Counted from the stretch's first letter, positions 40,130 to 50,640 are shown. The stretch is 64,000 bases of DNA from Cristatella mucedo (GCA_009760855.2 WPIO01000019.1:831501-895500); one strand, 5' to 3'. Numbers and translations: made by a program. Notes: generated from the letters alone by a model not told the origin.

Positions 40130-40399
40130 AGTAGCAGTTAGCAGGAAGTTGCCAATCCATTTTCCTTTGGCTGCTTAAGAATAAAAATGAAAAAGTAACA
40201 ATACTTTTATTAATACTCGTGTGTTTCAAAATAATTAAGGAATTAATTTATTTTTCCTCGCATTTGCAGCTAGAACTTTTGCCGGCATATATTAAGTTTG
40301 TTCCTATAAGCTCATAGTTGAACATATTGCTTAATCTTTGCTCATGTTTATTCATAAGACCTTGAGAAGTTGAGATTCTTTAAGATTCTCTGGAAAAAA

Positions 40400-40870
40400 A
40401 TTGAATATTTTTAAAATTTCTTTATCATCTGCGGAGAAACTTATGAGACATCTTCACTCTTGAATCCATCCTGCAGAAGCACTTCCTTTGAGATTGGAAA
40501 ATATCGCGTAATTTTCGGACTCCTTCCTTATCTAACACATAGGCAGTTTGGCCTTAAAGCTTGTGCTCTTTCAGCACCATCAATAACTTTGATGCCAAAG
40601 CTTTGAATTACAAGAATATCTTCTTTCATTTTGCAAAAATTGATCACTAAGTAGGCCAATCGGTAAAGAAACTCCTCACTGCCAAGCTACTCTTAGAGCA
40701 AGACTTTTTCCCGTAAAATATTCAAACGGTCGCTGTAATTTAATTGAGTACTTAATGGTTGTCCACTGCAAAAATCAATGAGCTTCTGCGTGGTAGCAAA
40801 GGAGTTCAGAGTCTGCTCTAACTTCTTTCTTGAAAAAATCTTTTGGAAAATAGATGGCCCACACTTTTGG
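40400..40870 (-). pseudogene. Decayed coding sequence, family not recognised
   Basis: On the minus strand one frame runs from about 40860 to 40640 with two stops: FQKIFSRKKLEQTLNSFA, then TQKLIDFCSGQPLSTQLNY, RLNILREKV and EEFLYRLAYLVINF. After one frameshift it continues to about 40450: CKMKEDILVIQSFGIKVIDG, ALRPNCL, ITRYFPISKEVLLQDGF and KSEDVS. That is about 135 codons of protein-like composition with three stops and one shift in AT-rich DNA, much better than chance. I could not place it in a family. A dead transposase or a retrocopy of a host gene are both possible. Confidence 0.45.
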
Positions 40871-41636
40871 TTTTAATGAAATTAAAGACGTTCGCTTCTG
40901 CACGCGATTATTCATTCAGCATTGCTCCTGGCAAAATCTTTGGCGTCAATGCGTGCCGATGGCGAAAGCAAGGTCAATGTGACCTGCAGAGCTTCTTTCC
41001 TCGGCAAAACAGCCAAACAAGATGTATTGCCAACCACCGCAGGTGTTCCTTTTATGGACAGAAATCACAAACAAAGTTATGTTTTGCTTTTTTGAAGCGA
41101 CTATTTTTAGACCTCACTCCACAAACTCTCTTAATCGAAAATGATTGATCTGTGAAGTCCTGACGACGATGATGAACTTCATCTATAAGATCGTGTACAC
41201 TAACGGACCTAGGTAACAGCCTTTTTTTCTTCAGCAACAAAATACATACATAAAATTTGGAATGGGTTGACAAACACGACATTTTGTACAAACATAGTGC
41301 GACTTGAAGTAAAGTTAAAACATCCCTGACACACTTTAGTTTGAAGTAATACGAAGCCCTTCAGACAGTTAGAAGTTTGTATGGTACAGACGGACGAACG
41401 GTGCGCTCACTGGTTGATTAGGGGATTTATAGGTGTGCCACGGCACATTTGTTACTTAAGTACAAACTCATCTCATCTATACTACGGAAATAAGTTTCTA
41501 AAATCAGCAGTAGATACCTGAAATTTCGAGAGAAGCCGTCATAATATACTTAATAATACGTCATTGCATTTCGATAGTTCAAATACACGAAAAACTTGTC
41601 TGTTCATGGGAGTAACGTTGAGGTAAAATTTGCAAT

Positions 41637-41815
41637 TCATTTGTATGGTGCTCTAGGAGAACTTAATCTCTATATTCAGGCGCTTCACGTATGTATGCCA
41701 CGGGGTTTAAGCCCACCACCTCGGTCGGTTAATGCATTCACTTTTACTTCGGTCGTTAAAGACGAACACCCAAACGGCGAGAGTCGCTTAACGGCCGAGC
41801 ACCCAATCAGCTCAG
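41637..41815 (-). repeat. SINE-B, near full length
   Basis: Minus strand: tRNA-like head with GGCCGTTAAGCGACTC and GTTAAAGACC-like arms, a B-box region in GTGGGCTTAAACCCCG, and the 3' end AAGCGCCTGAATATAGAGAT then AAGTTCTCCTAGAGCACC. The 3' end aligns block for block with the LINE hairpin. Confidence 0.75.
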
Positions 41816-42480
41816 CAGTTTACGGAACATCCTAAAAAACTTCACCGCGACTGTGCAAATGCCGCCTCGCTGCAATGCCAGCGTGTCGTGGCGCAGGCCG
41901 TTATCAGCTGCAACGTTTCTCATAATCTCTAGGAACGATTCGAAGACCCGTGATTTCTTTAAGGAAGCGTCACTAGCCCGGCGAAAGCCAGGACCTTACC
42001 ACACGCTTATGCAAATTCTGAATAGAGTCTCGCCCACAGCAGCAATAGATTCCTGCTAGATTAGAATGGCTTAGCTAGCTCAGTTTAGGTCTCTTTAAAT
42101 AATTGTGTATAGGTTATAAGTAAAAAGTAATAAGTAATAAGTTCGAATTTACAGCATGTTTTGCTGCTTCCCACCGAATACTTGGCTGACTGCCTTTTTT
42201 CAGGCTGGAATTAATAACTGAATGCAGCAGTGTCAGGGCATGATATTGCTGCAAGCTTTTGCGTTAAGTGTTACTTCATTGGTGTTTCAGTGAGTCCGTC
42301 TGTCTATGCCTAGCACTTCAACGGCAAAGTACCGCGGACTGTGAGCGTTCAAGCGATTGCGTACCTCATAGTAGGAGTAATCTCATAAAGTGACCAATGC
42401 TGGGTATTGCTGCACTCGAATGCTGCCAGTGCCCTAAAAGAACGGGGGGGGCTCATCTATCTGTCTGAGAAACCTATGTA
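41816..42480. other. No recognised gene
   Basis: AT-rich transition into GC-rich block 3; nothing supported. Confidence 0.4.
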
Positions 42481-43334
42481 AATGAGGTCGGCGGCAGTGC
42501 GTTAGCCTGCTAGAGCCAGCCTAGCCGGCGGCACAGCAAGTCTGTCGCGTCTTTCGAGAAACTTTGATCTGGTCTGAAATCCTTTCCGACCTGGTCCGAC
42601 GTCGTTTTCGACCTGGTCAGACGTATTTTAAATTACCTGGCACGCATCAGCGCGTCGTGCGTATGCGCGAGGACGCACGCTGAGCATCGATCGCGGACTC
42701 ATCGGACGCTGCAAACGAGCCCGGCGACGATTCCAGTCGCCCTACGCGGCGGGCAAGTCACTCGTTAGGGCGCCAGCACGAATGAGCCAGAGCAGCAGCT
42801 ACCCGGGCTATGCCCCCCGAAGGCTCAGTTGCAGCAACCGTGGCAGCCCCCTTTCGCTGCCGCTCCCTCCCCGCCCCCGCCCCTCGATGCATGCATCCTG
42901 CAAGAAGGACCATTTCATACGAAGTAGTCGACGGGGACTTGCCGCGCGCTCTCGCCGGCCAGAAGTCGTTGGCAATGGAGCTCTGTTTTCTCGGGCGGCC
43001 AGCCAGCATTCGGTCGCTACCTTGGATCAAAGCGTTCCGCCACAGCAGCTGAAACCACACAATTGCTGATTCAACGCGACCGCCTTGAGTGTGCTTTCCG
43101 CCGATACCCGGCACCGTCCAATAGAGGGGCTCAATGGTCGGCCTAATCGCTCGCTTAGAGGCTTTTGTCTTGCACCCTTTCAGCTAGACGTAGGCGCTCT
43201 GCTCGGGCGACGACGACGGCAGAGTGAATCGCCTCGACTTTTCTGCCGCTCTCGAGACTAGGGCCCGACGGCCAGCTTCTGCGAACCGTACGGCCGTCAC
43301 ATTCACCATCGCCGAACCAATCGGTCGCGTCGGA

Positions 43335-43419
43335 ATGCCAACACCGAGAGCTGGCGGAAGCCCGTCGTTGGTCGCACTGCGTCTGGTGGGCTTCCTGCTG
43401 CTCTTTCGCCTAGCAGCGG
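43335..43419 (+). CDS. First coding exon: signal peptide, probably of a Cys-loop ligand-gated ion channel
   Basis: The ATG at 43335 is the first in its frame and has G at -3. It opens a 28-codon stretch: a short polar, proline-rich start, one arginine before the core, then LVGFLLLFRLAA, a good signal-peptide core with small residues at the cleavage site. The frame meets GCGG/GTAAGC, a strong donor, with the exon ending at 43419 in phase 1. Phase-1 introns just after signal peptides are common in secreted and receptor proteins. The exon joins in frame to the phase-1 exon at 55527, the junction codon becoming GGA (Gly). I infer that it targets the receptor subunit to the ER and plasma membrane. 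Seen: start, hydrophobic core, donor and phase. Inferred: the link to the distant exon. Confidence 0.55.
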
Positions 43420-43650
43420 GTAAGCCGCCGCGAAGCGCCGCGCCAGCGCAGTTTTCACGTTTGCCTCCGCGAGAAAGCGGCCGCTGCCAAGGGCGCTCTG
43501 CTCGCCGCGAGCACGCGTCCGTGGCCAGCCGGTCCTGACGTTTGCAGCAGATCGAAAACTCGCAAGGACGGCATGCAGGGAGCTATAAGCGGCACCATTT
43601 CGATGTTAGCCTGTTCTGATGGCGGCTGCAGCTGTCACATTTGAGAAGGC

Positions 43651-43796
43651 GATTCGTCGAATCGATCGCCACTGGATCGCTGCCCCTTCGCCCGGCCTGC
43701 TCTCCACCCGAAACCGGTGTCGTTTCTCGTGTTCGAGCGTCCGAGTGTTCTGGTATCCAGAGTTGGCACGGAGGCGGCCTTGCTTTAGAATCGTCG
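43651..43796 (+). repeat. Source copy of a 146-bp duplicated segment
   Basis: It aligns over its full length with 45484-45630. Both share CGCCCGGCCTGCTC, CCACCCGAAACCGGTGTC, GGTATCCAGAGTTGGCA and GGAGGCGGC-TTGCTTTAGAA. Identity is roughly 85% by eye. It is taken as the source because its neighbourhood has the same GC-rich composition, whereas the other copy is an island inside a LINE. Confidence 0.8.
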
Positions 43797-44950
43797 CTCT
43801 GAGCGAGTTTCATCGTGCGCGCCTATCATCCGGTTCACGTGTCTGCCCTACTTGCCGATGGTGACTGCACTAGCGCCAAAATACTGCTCTCATCGGCACC
43901 TGCTGCGACAGGCTCGGTCTTCGGAGAGCGAACACCCTGCTCAGCCGCTTCGAGAACACACTTCTCTTAATTTTCATTTTGGCTTGACATGCTCTGCCGA
44001 AGCTCGGAGCTGGGCATGCGATTCGGGCTCCGTCTAGTCTCCGTTCGTTGACCTGTCGTCATTCGCTTCTTTCTCTCGAGAACTCTAAAGCCATGGCAGC
44101 TCACGCTGCTTGCGGCCCTTGCTACGATCCTGGTGTAACTTTTCCTTAAAGCCGTTGATAACATGTTCAGTGTTTAAATCAATTATCCTCGACTTTGGGT
44201 CTGCAGCTTGCCAAGGTCCGCGATCATCCGCGGCATATTCTGGGATTGTCTTCAGTTACGGCTCGGTGTACGAGGTATTGAATTCCTCCGTTGGCTTTTG
44301 ACGTTTCACATTTGGACGTGATTGTGGATAGCCTTAGCACACGATACTCTAATTTTTAGGTGGACCTTATACTATATCTGGCGATCTTTGGCACAGAGAA
44401 TGAGGATCAATAACAGGAATAATTGCACAAATAGGTGGTTTGTGCAGCGTCGTTATTAAACTTAATCTATTTTCTAAACTTAAAAATGCGTCGTTTCAAC
44501 TGCAGGGTTCAATGCCACTTTAAGAAGTCTGGATCTGATGACGATGTCGCCACTTTCAAACACTTCCTCCACTACTTCGCTCAGAAAAGCCAGAGCTTCT
44601 TTTCCTTTCGAAAACTTTAGTCCTGCCAATCAGACACTAAAGAAATTTACAAGACAGTAAATCATTACTTTTCAAATCTGAGTAGTCTCACTGGCCGTAT
44701 ATTAAATTGTTGGCCAAAAAGTTGTTGCCTACTTCGTTTACAAAAGTTGTGTATATTCCTGCATACATAAAGACAAGTGGTGATTTGCGACTCAAGCTTT
44801 GAGTCGTAACCTCTAACCTCCTTTAAGAGATGTTCTGATGTCTCTCTAAACGAACTGGCTACCTTAATAATTTCTATTAAAAAGAGCTCATCTCTTGAAG
44901 TCTCTTTTGCATCCTCTCTCTCTCTCTCTCTCTGTGATATGGAATATAAT

Positions 44951-45174
44951 ACTAGCTGATTTAACAGCCTCTTTTTTATAGCGACAAAAGAGCGTTTGCG
45001 GCTACTAGCTGATTTAACAGCCTCTTTTTTATAGCGACAGAAGAGTCTTTACGGATATCAGCACCACTTGCAGTAGCAACAAAATGATCGCCCACCGAAG
45101 GCCTCGAACCCATGACCTCGGGACCGAGGTCATGAAAAGCAACCGCCTTACCTAGTGTGCCATCACGGCTCTCT
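44951..45174 (-). repeat. SINE-A with a tandem duplication of its 3' end
   Basis: Complement of a full SINE-A: the A-box end at CCTAGTGTGCCATCACGGCT, the B box in GCCTCGAACCCATGAC, then the body. The 3' 53 bp occur twice in direct order (44951-45003 and 45004-45056), starting ACTAGCTGATTTAACAGCCT in both, with few differences. It lies inside the older LINE copy at 44510-46080. Confidence 0.87.
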
Positions 45175-45374
45175 GTCCTTCATTGACATGCAGACTTCGT
45201 CCAGCTATAACTTTGATTGTTTTTAATGTTTTCCTGGACAAATTGATAGTTAAAAAATCTTTTAAATTAGCCATCGTACGGCCAATTCTTAACAATTCTG
45301 TATTATATCCAGGGATCCTAATAAACTATCAAGCAGCTATCCTTCCTTTTGTGTCTAAGATTTAGGAAATCCAA

Positions 45375-45483
45375 ATTGATAACAGTATATGTGTACAGTG
45401 CCGTCGAAGAACTTGATCTCCTTCTAGGCACTTTACATAGGCTGCAAAACAAGTAACCTAGTTGCTAACCAATTAGTGGGTTC
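45375..45483 (-). mobile_element. LINE/SINE-type 3' end inserted in an older LINE
   Basis: Plus strand: GTGCCGTCGAAGAACTTGAT, then CTCCTTCTAGGCACTTTACA and GGCTGCAAAACAAG, the complement of the CR1-like 3' end including both hairpin arms. No clear (ATT)n tail. It is joined directly to the duplicated GC-rich segment at 45484, so on the minus strand the order is GC-rich segment, then LINE 3' end. Confidence 0.6.
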
Positions 45484-45630
45484 GATCGTCGATTCAATCA
45501 CCACTCAATCGGCGCTCTATCGCCCGGCCTGCTCGCCACCCGAAACCGGTGTCATTTTTTCGTGCTCGAGCGTCCGATTATTTTGGTATCCAGAGTTGGC
45601 ATCGGAGGCGGCGTTGCTTTAGAACCGTCG
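45484..45630 (+). repeat. Displaced copy of the 146-bp GC-rich segment
   Basis: Second copy of 43651-43796, in the same orientation, 1.7 kb downstream, inside a LINE. It carries more T (CATTTTTTC versus CGTTTCTC), as expected if CpGs decayed after it left the island. It sits directly next to a minus-strand LINE 3' end. Confidence 0.8.
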
Positions 45631-46080
45631 AGAGAACCAACCATTGAGAAGAATTAATTGTCAAAAAAATGTTGTCAACAAAATTGTCAGAAAGATTCAA
45701 GTCGACTCATCGAATGAAACTCTCCTCCGTATGACCAAAATATCTTATGCAGCGAAGATAGCTGTAATGGTGTGTCACTGGTTCTGCTCTATCGGTTGGC
45801 CTCTTTTGACGCAATTTATCATGAAATGCTACTTGAAAGATTAAGAAAAACAAATGGTCTGACCTACGAGGCAATCGCCGAGCTCAAACAATTCTTGCCC
45901 GATAGCATATCATCCGCATTGAATGCTTTTCACGCTTCATCCAACAGCCGAGTCACTTTCGAAGTTCCACAAAAATTGGTTCTCGGTCCTTTTGTGCTCT
46001 CGACTAACATGGAGGCTCTGGGAAAATTTATGTGGGTTCATTGGATCGGCTATCGCTTATACGCTGATTACAATTATTTG

Positions 46081-46132
46081 TCATTTGTCATTTTTTCATT
46101 TGTCATTTGTCATTTGCATTTTTTTGTCATAT
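46081..46132. repeat. Imperfect TTTGTCATTTG short repeat
   Basis: Several tandem variants of CATTTGTCATTT directly after the motif C region of the LINE. Confidence 0.75.
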
Positions 46133-46394
46133 CCTCGGATGCTGCGGCACCGACCAATAAACCGAACCCTTGCCTTATAAATATCTGATACTGTATGCAT
46201 ATTCCTTAAGCGACGGTAATACCAAATTTGTACTAATAGAACACTACCAGCACATGGATGGACTAGGAAACTTTGCTCTTCTAATTGGTGTCGCTGCAAA
46301 GCGATTGACATCGAATGCTAGGGAACTACGGCACTCCCTGTTAGCAGCAAAATGCTTGAGTGCTTAATTACCAAGACAGTTCCCGCAGCTACTC

Positions 46395-46765
46395 GTCACG
46401 TTCAACAGCAGCACCGAATGGGCTGGCTACCACGGCGGCTGCCGGATATCTTGCTGGCTCCTTGGTTCTATCTTGAATGAACCACTTGAATTTAGGATTG
46501 GCTGGGCTACTGTAAAAATAGCTACTAGGACTCTACAGCTGCGGTTAAATAGTCCTGCTAAGTATTTTTCTAAATCCCTTAGGTCCAGCCAAATGTTTGT
46601 ATTTTGCTTAGGAAGCTGAGATGGCTTGCGCTCAATCAGCTTATACCGAGCAGAATTCTTGCTCTGAGCCACAAGATCCGCCTTGGCTAGGCTCAGCCAT
46701 ATCTTGACGGAACTATCGCAGCAGTGTCAGCCTCCTTGTCCCCCTTCGCCATCATCTATGGAGAG
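46395..46765 (-). pseudogene. Possible RNase H-bearing (I/Jockey-group) LINE remnant
   Basis: Minus strand: MAKGDKEADTAA (about 46757-46720) resembles the GNEKADELA block of retrotransposon RNase H. After a frameshift an 81-codon open frame (46427-46672) carries WLDLRDLEKYLAGLFNRSCR then VLVAIFT, reminiscent of the C-terminal NR-x-C-x-x-L-x-x-LLTGH region of such elements. The Cys/His knuckle that should follow is not seen. The call is tentative and rests on two short resemblances. If right, it is a third LINE lineage in the window. Confidence 0.33.
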
Positions 46766-47310
46766 GAAATTGGCGTTCTATTAAGACGCTTATAGACTTT
46801 TGGCGACAGAAACTATTGTACTGAAGGTCTTAGACTGTGGAACTCGCTTTCACGATTCTTAGGCAGCTATATCTTCTCTCCTTCGTGCATCTTTTCCAGC
46901 CATCCAGAGCAGCTACTTCTATGTTTTTTACTTTCACGGCGGCCTTTCTGGCTGAGATATGCTTCAGACTTTTTTTTTTTTCTACGCGAGATGAAGTCTG
47001 CTGGATACCGTATGCTCACTGGAAGCTGCTTAAATTTTCAGTGCACTTTAGAAATCTCTCCCTCTTAAAACCCACTTAGTATGTGTGTCTTTTTGGAATT
47101 ACAGAAAGAGATACATTCCATTTTATTCCATTGCGTATCCAAGCTCAGTACAACTGGCTGAAAGATATGTAATACTTAAAGAACGAGAGGCATGCATGGC
47201 ATAATGAAGCAAAAGCGTAAAGTTGCTATTTTAATGTCAACATGCTAATTCAAAAATGAAGACACTCGTGGCCACAGATTATTAAGACCTGAAGCTGGCA
47301 AGAAATCATG
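46766..47310. other. No recognised gene
   Basis: A plus frame near 46800-46860 reads FGDRNY...GLRLWNSLSRF, faintly like the GDRAF...WNSLP end of CR1-group ORFs, but nothing around it confirms this. Confidence 0.3.
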
Positions 47311-47319
47311 CACGTGTAT

Positions 47320-48460
47320 TATTTTGATGCAGATGACACCGAGCTTTGTTCATGCCTTGATCTCTCCCTGCATTCCAGCATCTCAAACTCTCCCAACTCA
47401 CTTACTAAATGCGGTGCTGAAATTTGCTCTTTTATCAACAAACTTCCTCAAATTTAATGACGATAAAAGAAACCTAATACTATTGATAAATATAATGCTT
47501 CTCAGAAATGTAGACATCTAACCATCAAAATGGGCTCGGCCAGCAAATCTTCTAATGCATCTCCATGAACTCGGAGTGTACGTTTTAAGCTAACGTTTCA
47601 CAGCACAACCGCATCAGCTCCACAGTCATGTCCCCCATCGATTAGTAACGTCAAATGGAAACATTTAGGTTTCTTAGACGGCATACTACAGCTGTTTTAT
47701 TAAGTGAATGATGCTATCCGTCTCCACTTCTGTAAAATACAAAGTCGCGACTCTTCCCGCTTTTGCAGGATTTGCTTGCAGTAGGTATTCAACTCAGCAG
47801 CTGGATTATCTGTCTTCAGCACAGAAACTTCCAGTTTGTATTACTTCTCATTGACCTGAATGACTTCCAAGATCGGCGGCTCGATCTCCACGGCATATGA
47901 GAAGCACCTTAGTAGAGATGAACTTCTCTTAGGACGCTATGCGGCTAAATTATATTCTATTACCCTTAAGAGATAGAAAAATCCACGTTAAACTACTACT
48001 CATTGAACTACAGTGGCTTCCCATCAACCTTCATATCTATTTCAACGCTTGTCAATCGCTGGCTGGTCCTTTTTTCTTTTTACTCAAGCGCTTATATTAG
48101 TCCTTTTTACTTCCGAATTAATCGCAGATTTTTACCACCCGGACTTCTGACGTAATTCGTAAACTTTTTGTAGTCAAGCAGTCTCGTATACTTTAATTAC
48201 CGTGCCTTTAGTTTCAATGATCCCAAGCGAGGAATTCACCACCGACTGACTTCACAACATCCCCTGACTTTACGGTGTTTATTACGAAGCTAAAACCCAT
48301 CTTTTTCTCGTAGCATCTGTTGGGTATGTCTGACTTTTTGTGTGTGCGCTTGTGAGTTCAGTCACTGCACACGTTATCACAAGTCAATTGGCATTATGTC
48401 TATAGAAAATGCATGAGATTTTGTTCTCTGAGGGTGCTTTACCAATTCCCTAATCTACCA
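47320..48460 (+). mobile_element. Old CR1-like LINE with a SINE fragment inside
   Basis: Plus-strand pieces in order: DADDTELCSCLD (47327-47362), corresponding to motif C. FLKFNDDKRNL (47446-47478) and IKMGSAS (about 47530) correspond to the thumb. LHWLPI-like TGGCTTCCCATCAACCTTC (about 48011) and ACATCCCCTGACTTTACGG (about 48258) correspond to the C-terminal domain. The 3' hairpin half GAGATTTTGTTCTCTGAGGG follows at about 48412. A SINE-B-type 3' end (GATGAACTTCTCTTAGGACG, about 47919-47938) interrupts the middle. No ATT tail is visible. The frame is broken many times, although motif C keeps both aspartates. Confidence 0.7.
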
Positions 48461-48544
48461 ATGGAATAAGCCAAGTTTCTCAGTGAATTATATGTCTTAT
48501 TTGTGCTTGACGTTACATTTACAGTGAGTCGTCTGTGAACGTCG

Positions 48545-48957
48545 CTCACTTGTAGGTCCCTTCATTCTATGGCTCCAGCCTATCTCTTAGATATACTACC
48601 CCATCAGGCCAAGCATCGTACCACCCACTTTTCGGAATCCAACAGTCTACAAATACCTCGTACAAACCTTAAATCCTATGGAGACCGTGCATTTAGTTCG
48701 TATGCTCCCGAAGCCTGGAACTCCCTCCCGACTTGCATCATTACATCCTCTGACCTGACCACATTTAAAGGGAACCTAAAAACACACCTATTTAGGACAG
48801 CATTTAGCGGGTCCCTCTGATTCGTCCTTCATGTGCTTATGCATGCTCACACTGTGCATGCTGCAACTAGCCACATTTGCATGCTGACCCTGTGCAAGAT
48901 CAAGTTCTCTGAGAGCGCTTTATCAAGTGCATTATTATTATTATCATTATTATTATT
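48545..48957 (+). mobile_element. CR1-like LINE 3' end with an internal deletion (copy J)
   Basis: Open frame 48569-48820 covers APAYLLDILP to the natural C terminus FRTAFSGSL. The 3' UTR runs to CTGACCCTGTGCA and then jumps directly to AGATCAAGTTCTCTGAGAGC, skipping about 110 bp that include the left arm of the terminal hairpin. The (ATT)n tail (48931-48957) is intact. It is a young copy of the same subfamily as E. Confidence 0.93.
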
Positions 48958-49187
48958 GTCTCCACTTTTTGGTGCAGCAATAGGGAGTGCTAAAAAAGGA
49001 AAAGGGGGATCAGTTGCCTATTTGCATATGTGACTGCAGCAAGAGCTTCTTAAGTTGAAATTGAATATTAAAATGGTATAACTTCATGTAACTATGAACT
49101 TGACAGAGTTGTTCAATGGTGTCTATTGCATTTTATTTTTTTGCGTTTCCTGAGCTACGCCCCTCTTTAATGTCACCCGAATTTGTG

Positions 49188-50640
49188 CTTCCGGTGCTTC
49201 TCAGCTTCCACTTGGACCAGCTGAGTTAGAGCATTAGGAAGCTGTTAGAGTCAGCGTTACCGACCGGAAGTTATTTTTTGCCCGATTTGGTAAGCGATGG
49301 ACATGCATGAATATAATATGCCCGCGATTCTTCACTGGCTGCTGTTTCCGCAAGCCTTGTTGAATTGCGAGCTTAGGTCGAAATAAAAAAAAAAAAGCAA
49401 TGCAAGCTATACCTAAAATTAACTATCCTAGACAAGAGCGAGAGGAAAACGGTAAAAGAAGGAGTCACTCAGTGCGAAACTGCCGTAACTGTACAGAAAA
49501 GTCGCAGACTATGGCAGACTCTACAGCCACAGAAGAGGCTGAAGAAGCTCCTTAGGGTTGCGTGCTGTCAAAGTTGAGCGAACCCTCAATTTAGACAAGG
49601 TGGAAGACAAGTCTGTAGGTACGATTTGAGCACTTTGTGACCCAGTTCATGGCATAAAGGCCGAGCCCGGCAGCAGGCCGAGCTTACGAGCTAGGCTGGA
49701 CATACCGCTAGTTCAGAAGACACTCAGGCTCGCATTTTACTGCAATATTGAAATTGCACGTGATTTCTTACGGGCCCTAAGCAAATGTAAACGTGTTTCT
49801 CTGCCTAAGTTTTCGCCGGCTTGGTTATCTGGTTCAGAGCACTGCTAACAAGGTTTTTTCGGCCTTGGCTGTCATTTCTGCCCTTGGGGACCCGATTTTT
49901 TAGCCTCCTGCTCTGACACAACGAAGACACGCGGATCATTTTCCGCCATCTTTGTTGTTCAAATTAAACAGTGCAAGCCTTGCACAGGTACCTCAAATAC
50001 TTTTGCAACCAAATGCTTACGTGATCTGCTTAATCCAACGAGCGTCTCCGCTTCCGCTTTTCCTGCCGTAATCTTTCTGTATACATGTGCGTCTACGCGC
50101 GGGCTGTCGCCACTCGGGAAGAGCCTCAAATGCCATGCTTAATTATCGATTAAACTCGTGCTTTGTGAGCCAGCCGATTGCTAACTTCCGGCTTGATCTC
50201 GGAAAGCTCAGAATCGGCCAGAATATACTATTTTTATACGCATAAACGTACATACTATTCATGCATACACTGTTCATCTCTACAAAATTAAAGCGAGAAA
50301 GTTCGTCCGTGCTACACTCCATCACGCGGCAAAATGGCGACCCGTACTTCGTGTATTGACGCGTTATAGACGTGTAACTCTACAATGACTCAGCGAAGCG
50401 AGTCCACGGGCAGTGAGCTCCAGTATTTGCGCGATACAATTCTGCAAAGAAACGGGACCCCGCTTCTCTCGCTCGCCGGAGGAGCGACACTTCGACGGCG
50501 AGTGCGCGCGCGAGCTCAAGCGGTCAACTCGAGCTGCGGCGGCGGTCGAAAGCGGCCAACTTCGTCTTATAACTTTCTTTCCCTCCCTCTTTTAACGAGG
50601 GGCTTTGCGTCTCACTCAAACGGTCGCTCTCACTCTTAGC
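49188..50640. promoter_or_regulatory. Promoter-like motif cluster (ETS and YY1-type sites)
   Basis: Four motifs typical of CpG-type promoters lie within 1.1 kb: ACCGGAAGT (ETS, 49262-49270), TTCCGCCATCTT (complement of AAGATGGCGGAA, YY1-like, 49941-49952), AACTTCCGG (ETS, 50183-50191) and CAAAATGGCGA (YY1-like, 50330-50340). The stretch 50320-50640 is GC-rich. A minus-strand ATG at about 50322 (GTGATGGAG context) and a plus-strand frame at 50385-50639 could be 5' coding pieces, but neither has a strong donor or known motif. It may be a promoter or enhancer in the first intron, or one for another gene. Confidence 0.3.

Larger units (their letters stand above)
42480..44100 (+). promoter_or_regulatory. 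GC-rich, CpG-dense block 3; probable promoter and 5' exon of the ion-channel gene
   Basis: A block of about 1.6 kb with high GC and CpG density, flanked by AT-rich DNA. It contains the signal-peptide exon at 43335-43419, which gives it a likely role as promoter, 5' UTR and start of intron 1. No TATA box was seen upstream of the start codon, as is common in CpG-rich promoters. Part of it (43651-43796) is duplicated at 45484-45630. The other overlapping frames on both strands look compositional. Confidence 0.55.
44510..46080 (+). mobile_element. Old CR1-like LINE, split by two later insertions
   Basis: Pieces in coding order on the plus strand: DDDVATFKHFLHYFAQK (about 44530-44590), like the DDVADCFSRFFVQK segment before the RT in the copy at 58430. 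Then LAIVRPILNNSVLYPG and NYQAAILPFVSKI (45270-45362), the first RT motifs. Then LLRMTKISYAAK, SLVLLYRLASFDAIYHEMLL (motif A; 45720-45840), VPQKLVLGPFVLS (motif B) and YRLYADYNYL (motif C; about 46050-46080). Motif C reads YADY instead of YADD, so it is inactive. A SINE-A at 44951-45174 and a composite LINE-tail plus GC-rich fragment at 45375-45630 interrupt it. It is a separate subfamily from copies A-F. Confidence 0.78.

Noticed and set aside
40843-41148. Plus-strand 101-codon ORF with SFSIAPGKIFGV
   Set aside because: It vaguely recalled Helitron-type protein segments, but flanking residues do not align, and the opposite strand gives a better coding signal just downstream.
45183-45365. Independent small plus-strand gene (60 codons)
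   Set aside because: IVRPIL...NYQA...LPF is the first motif of the reverse transcriptase of the split LINE at 44510-46080.
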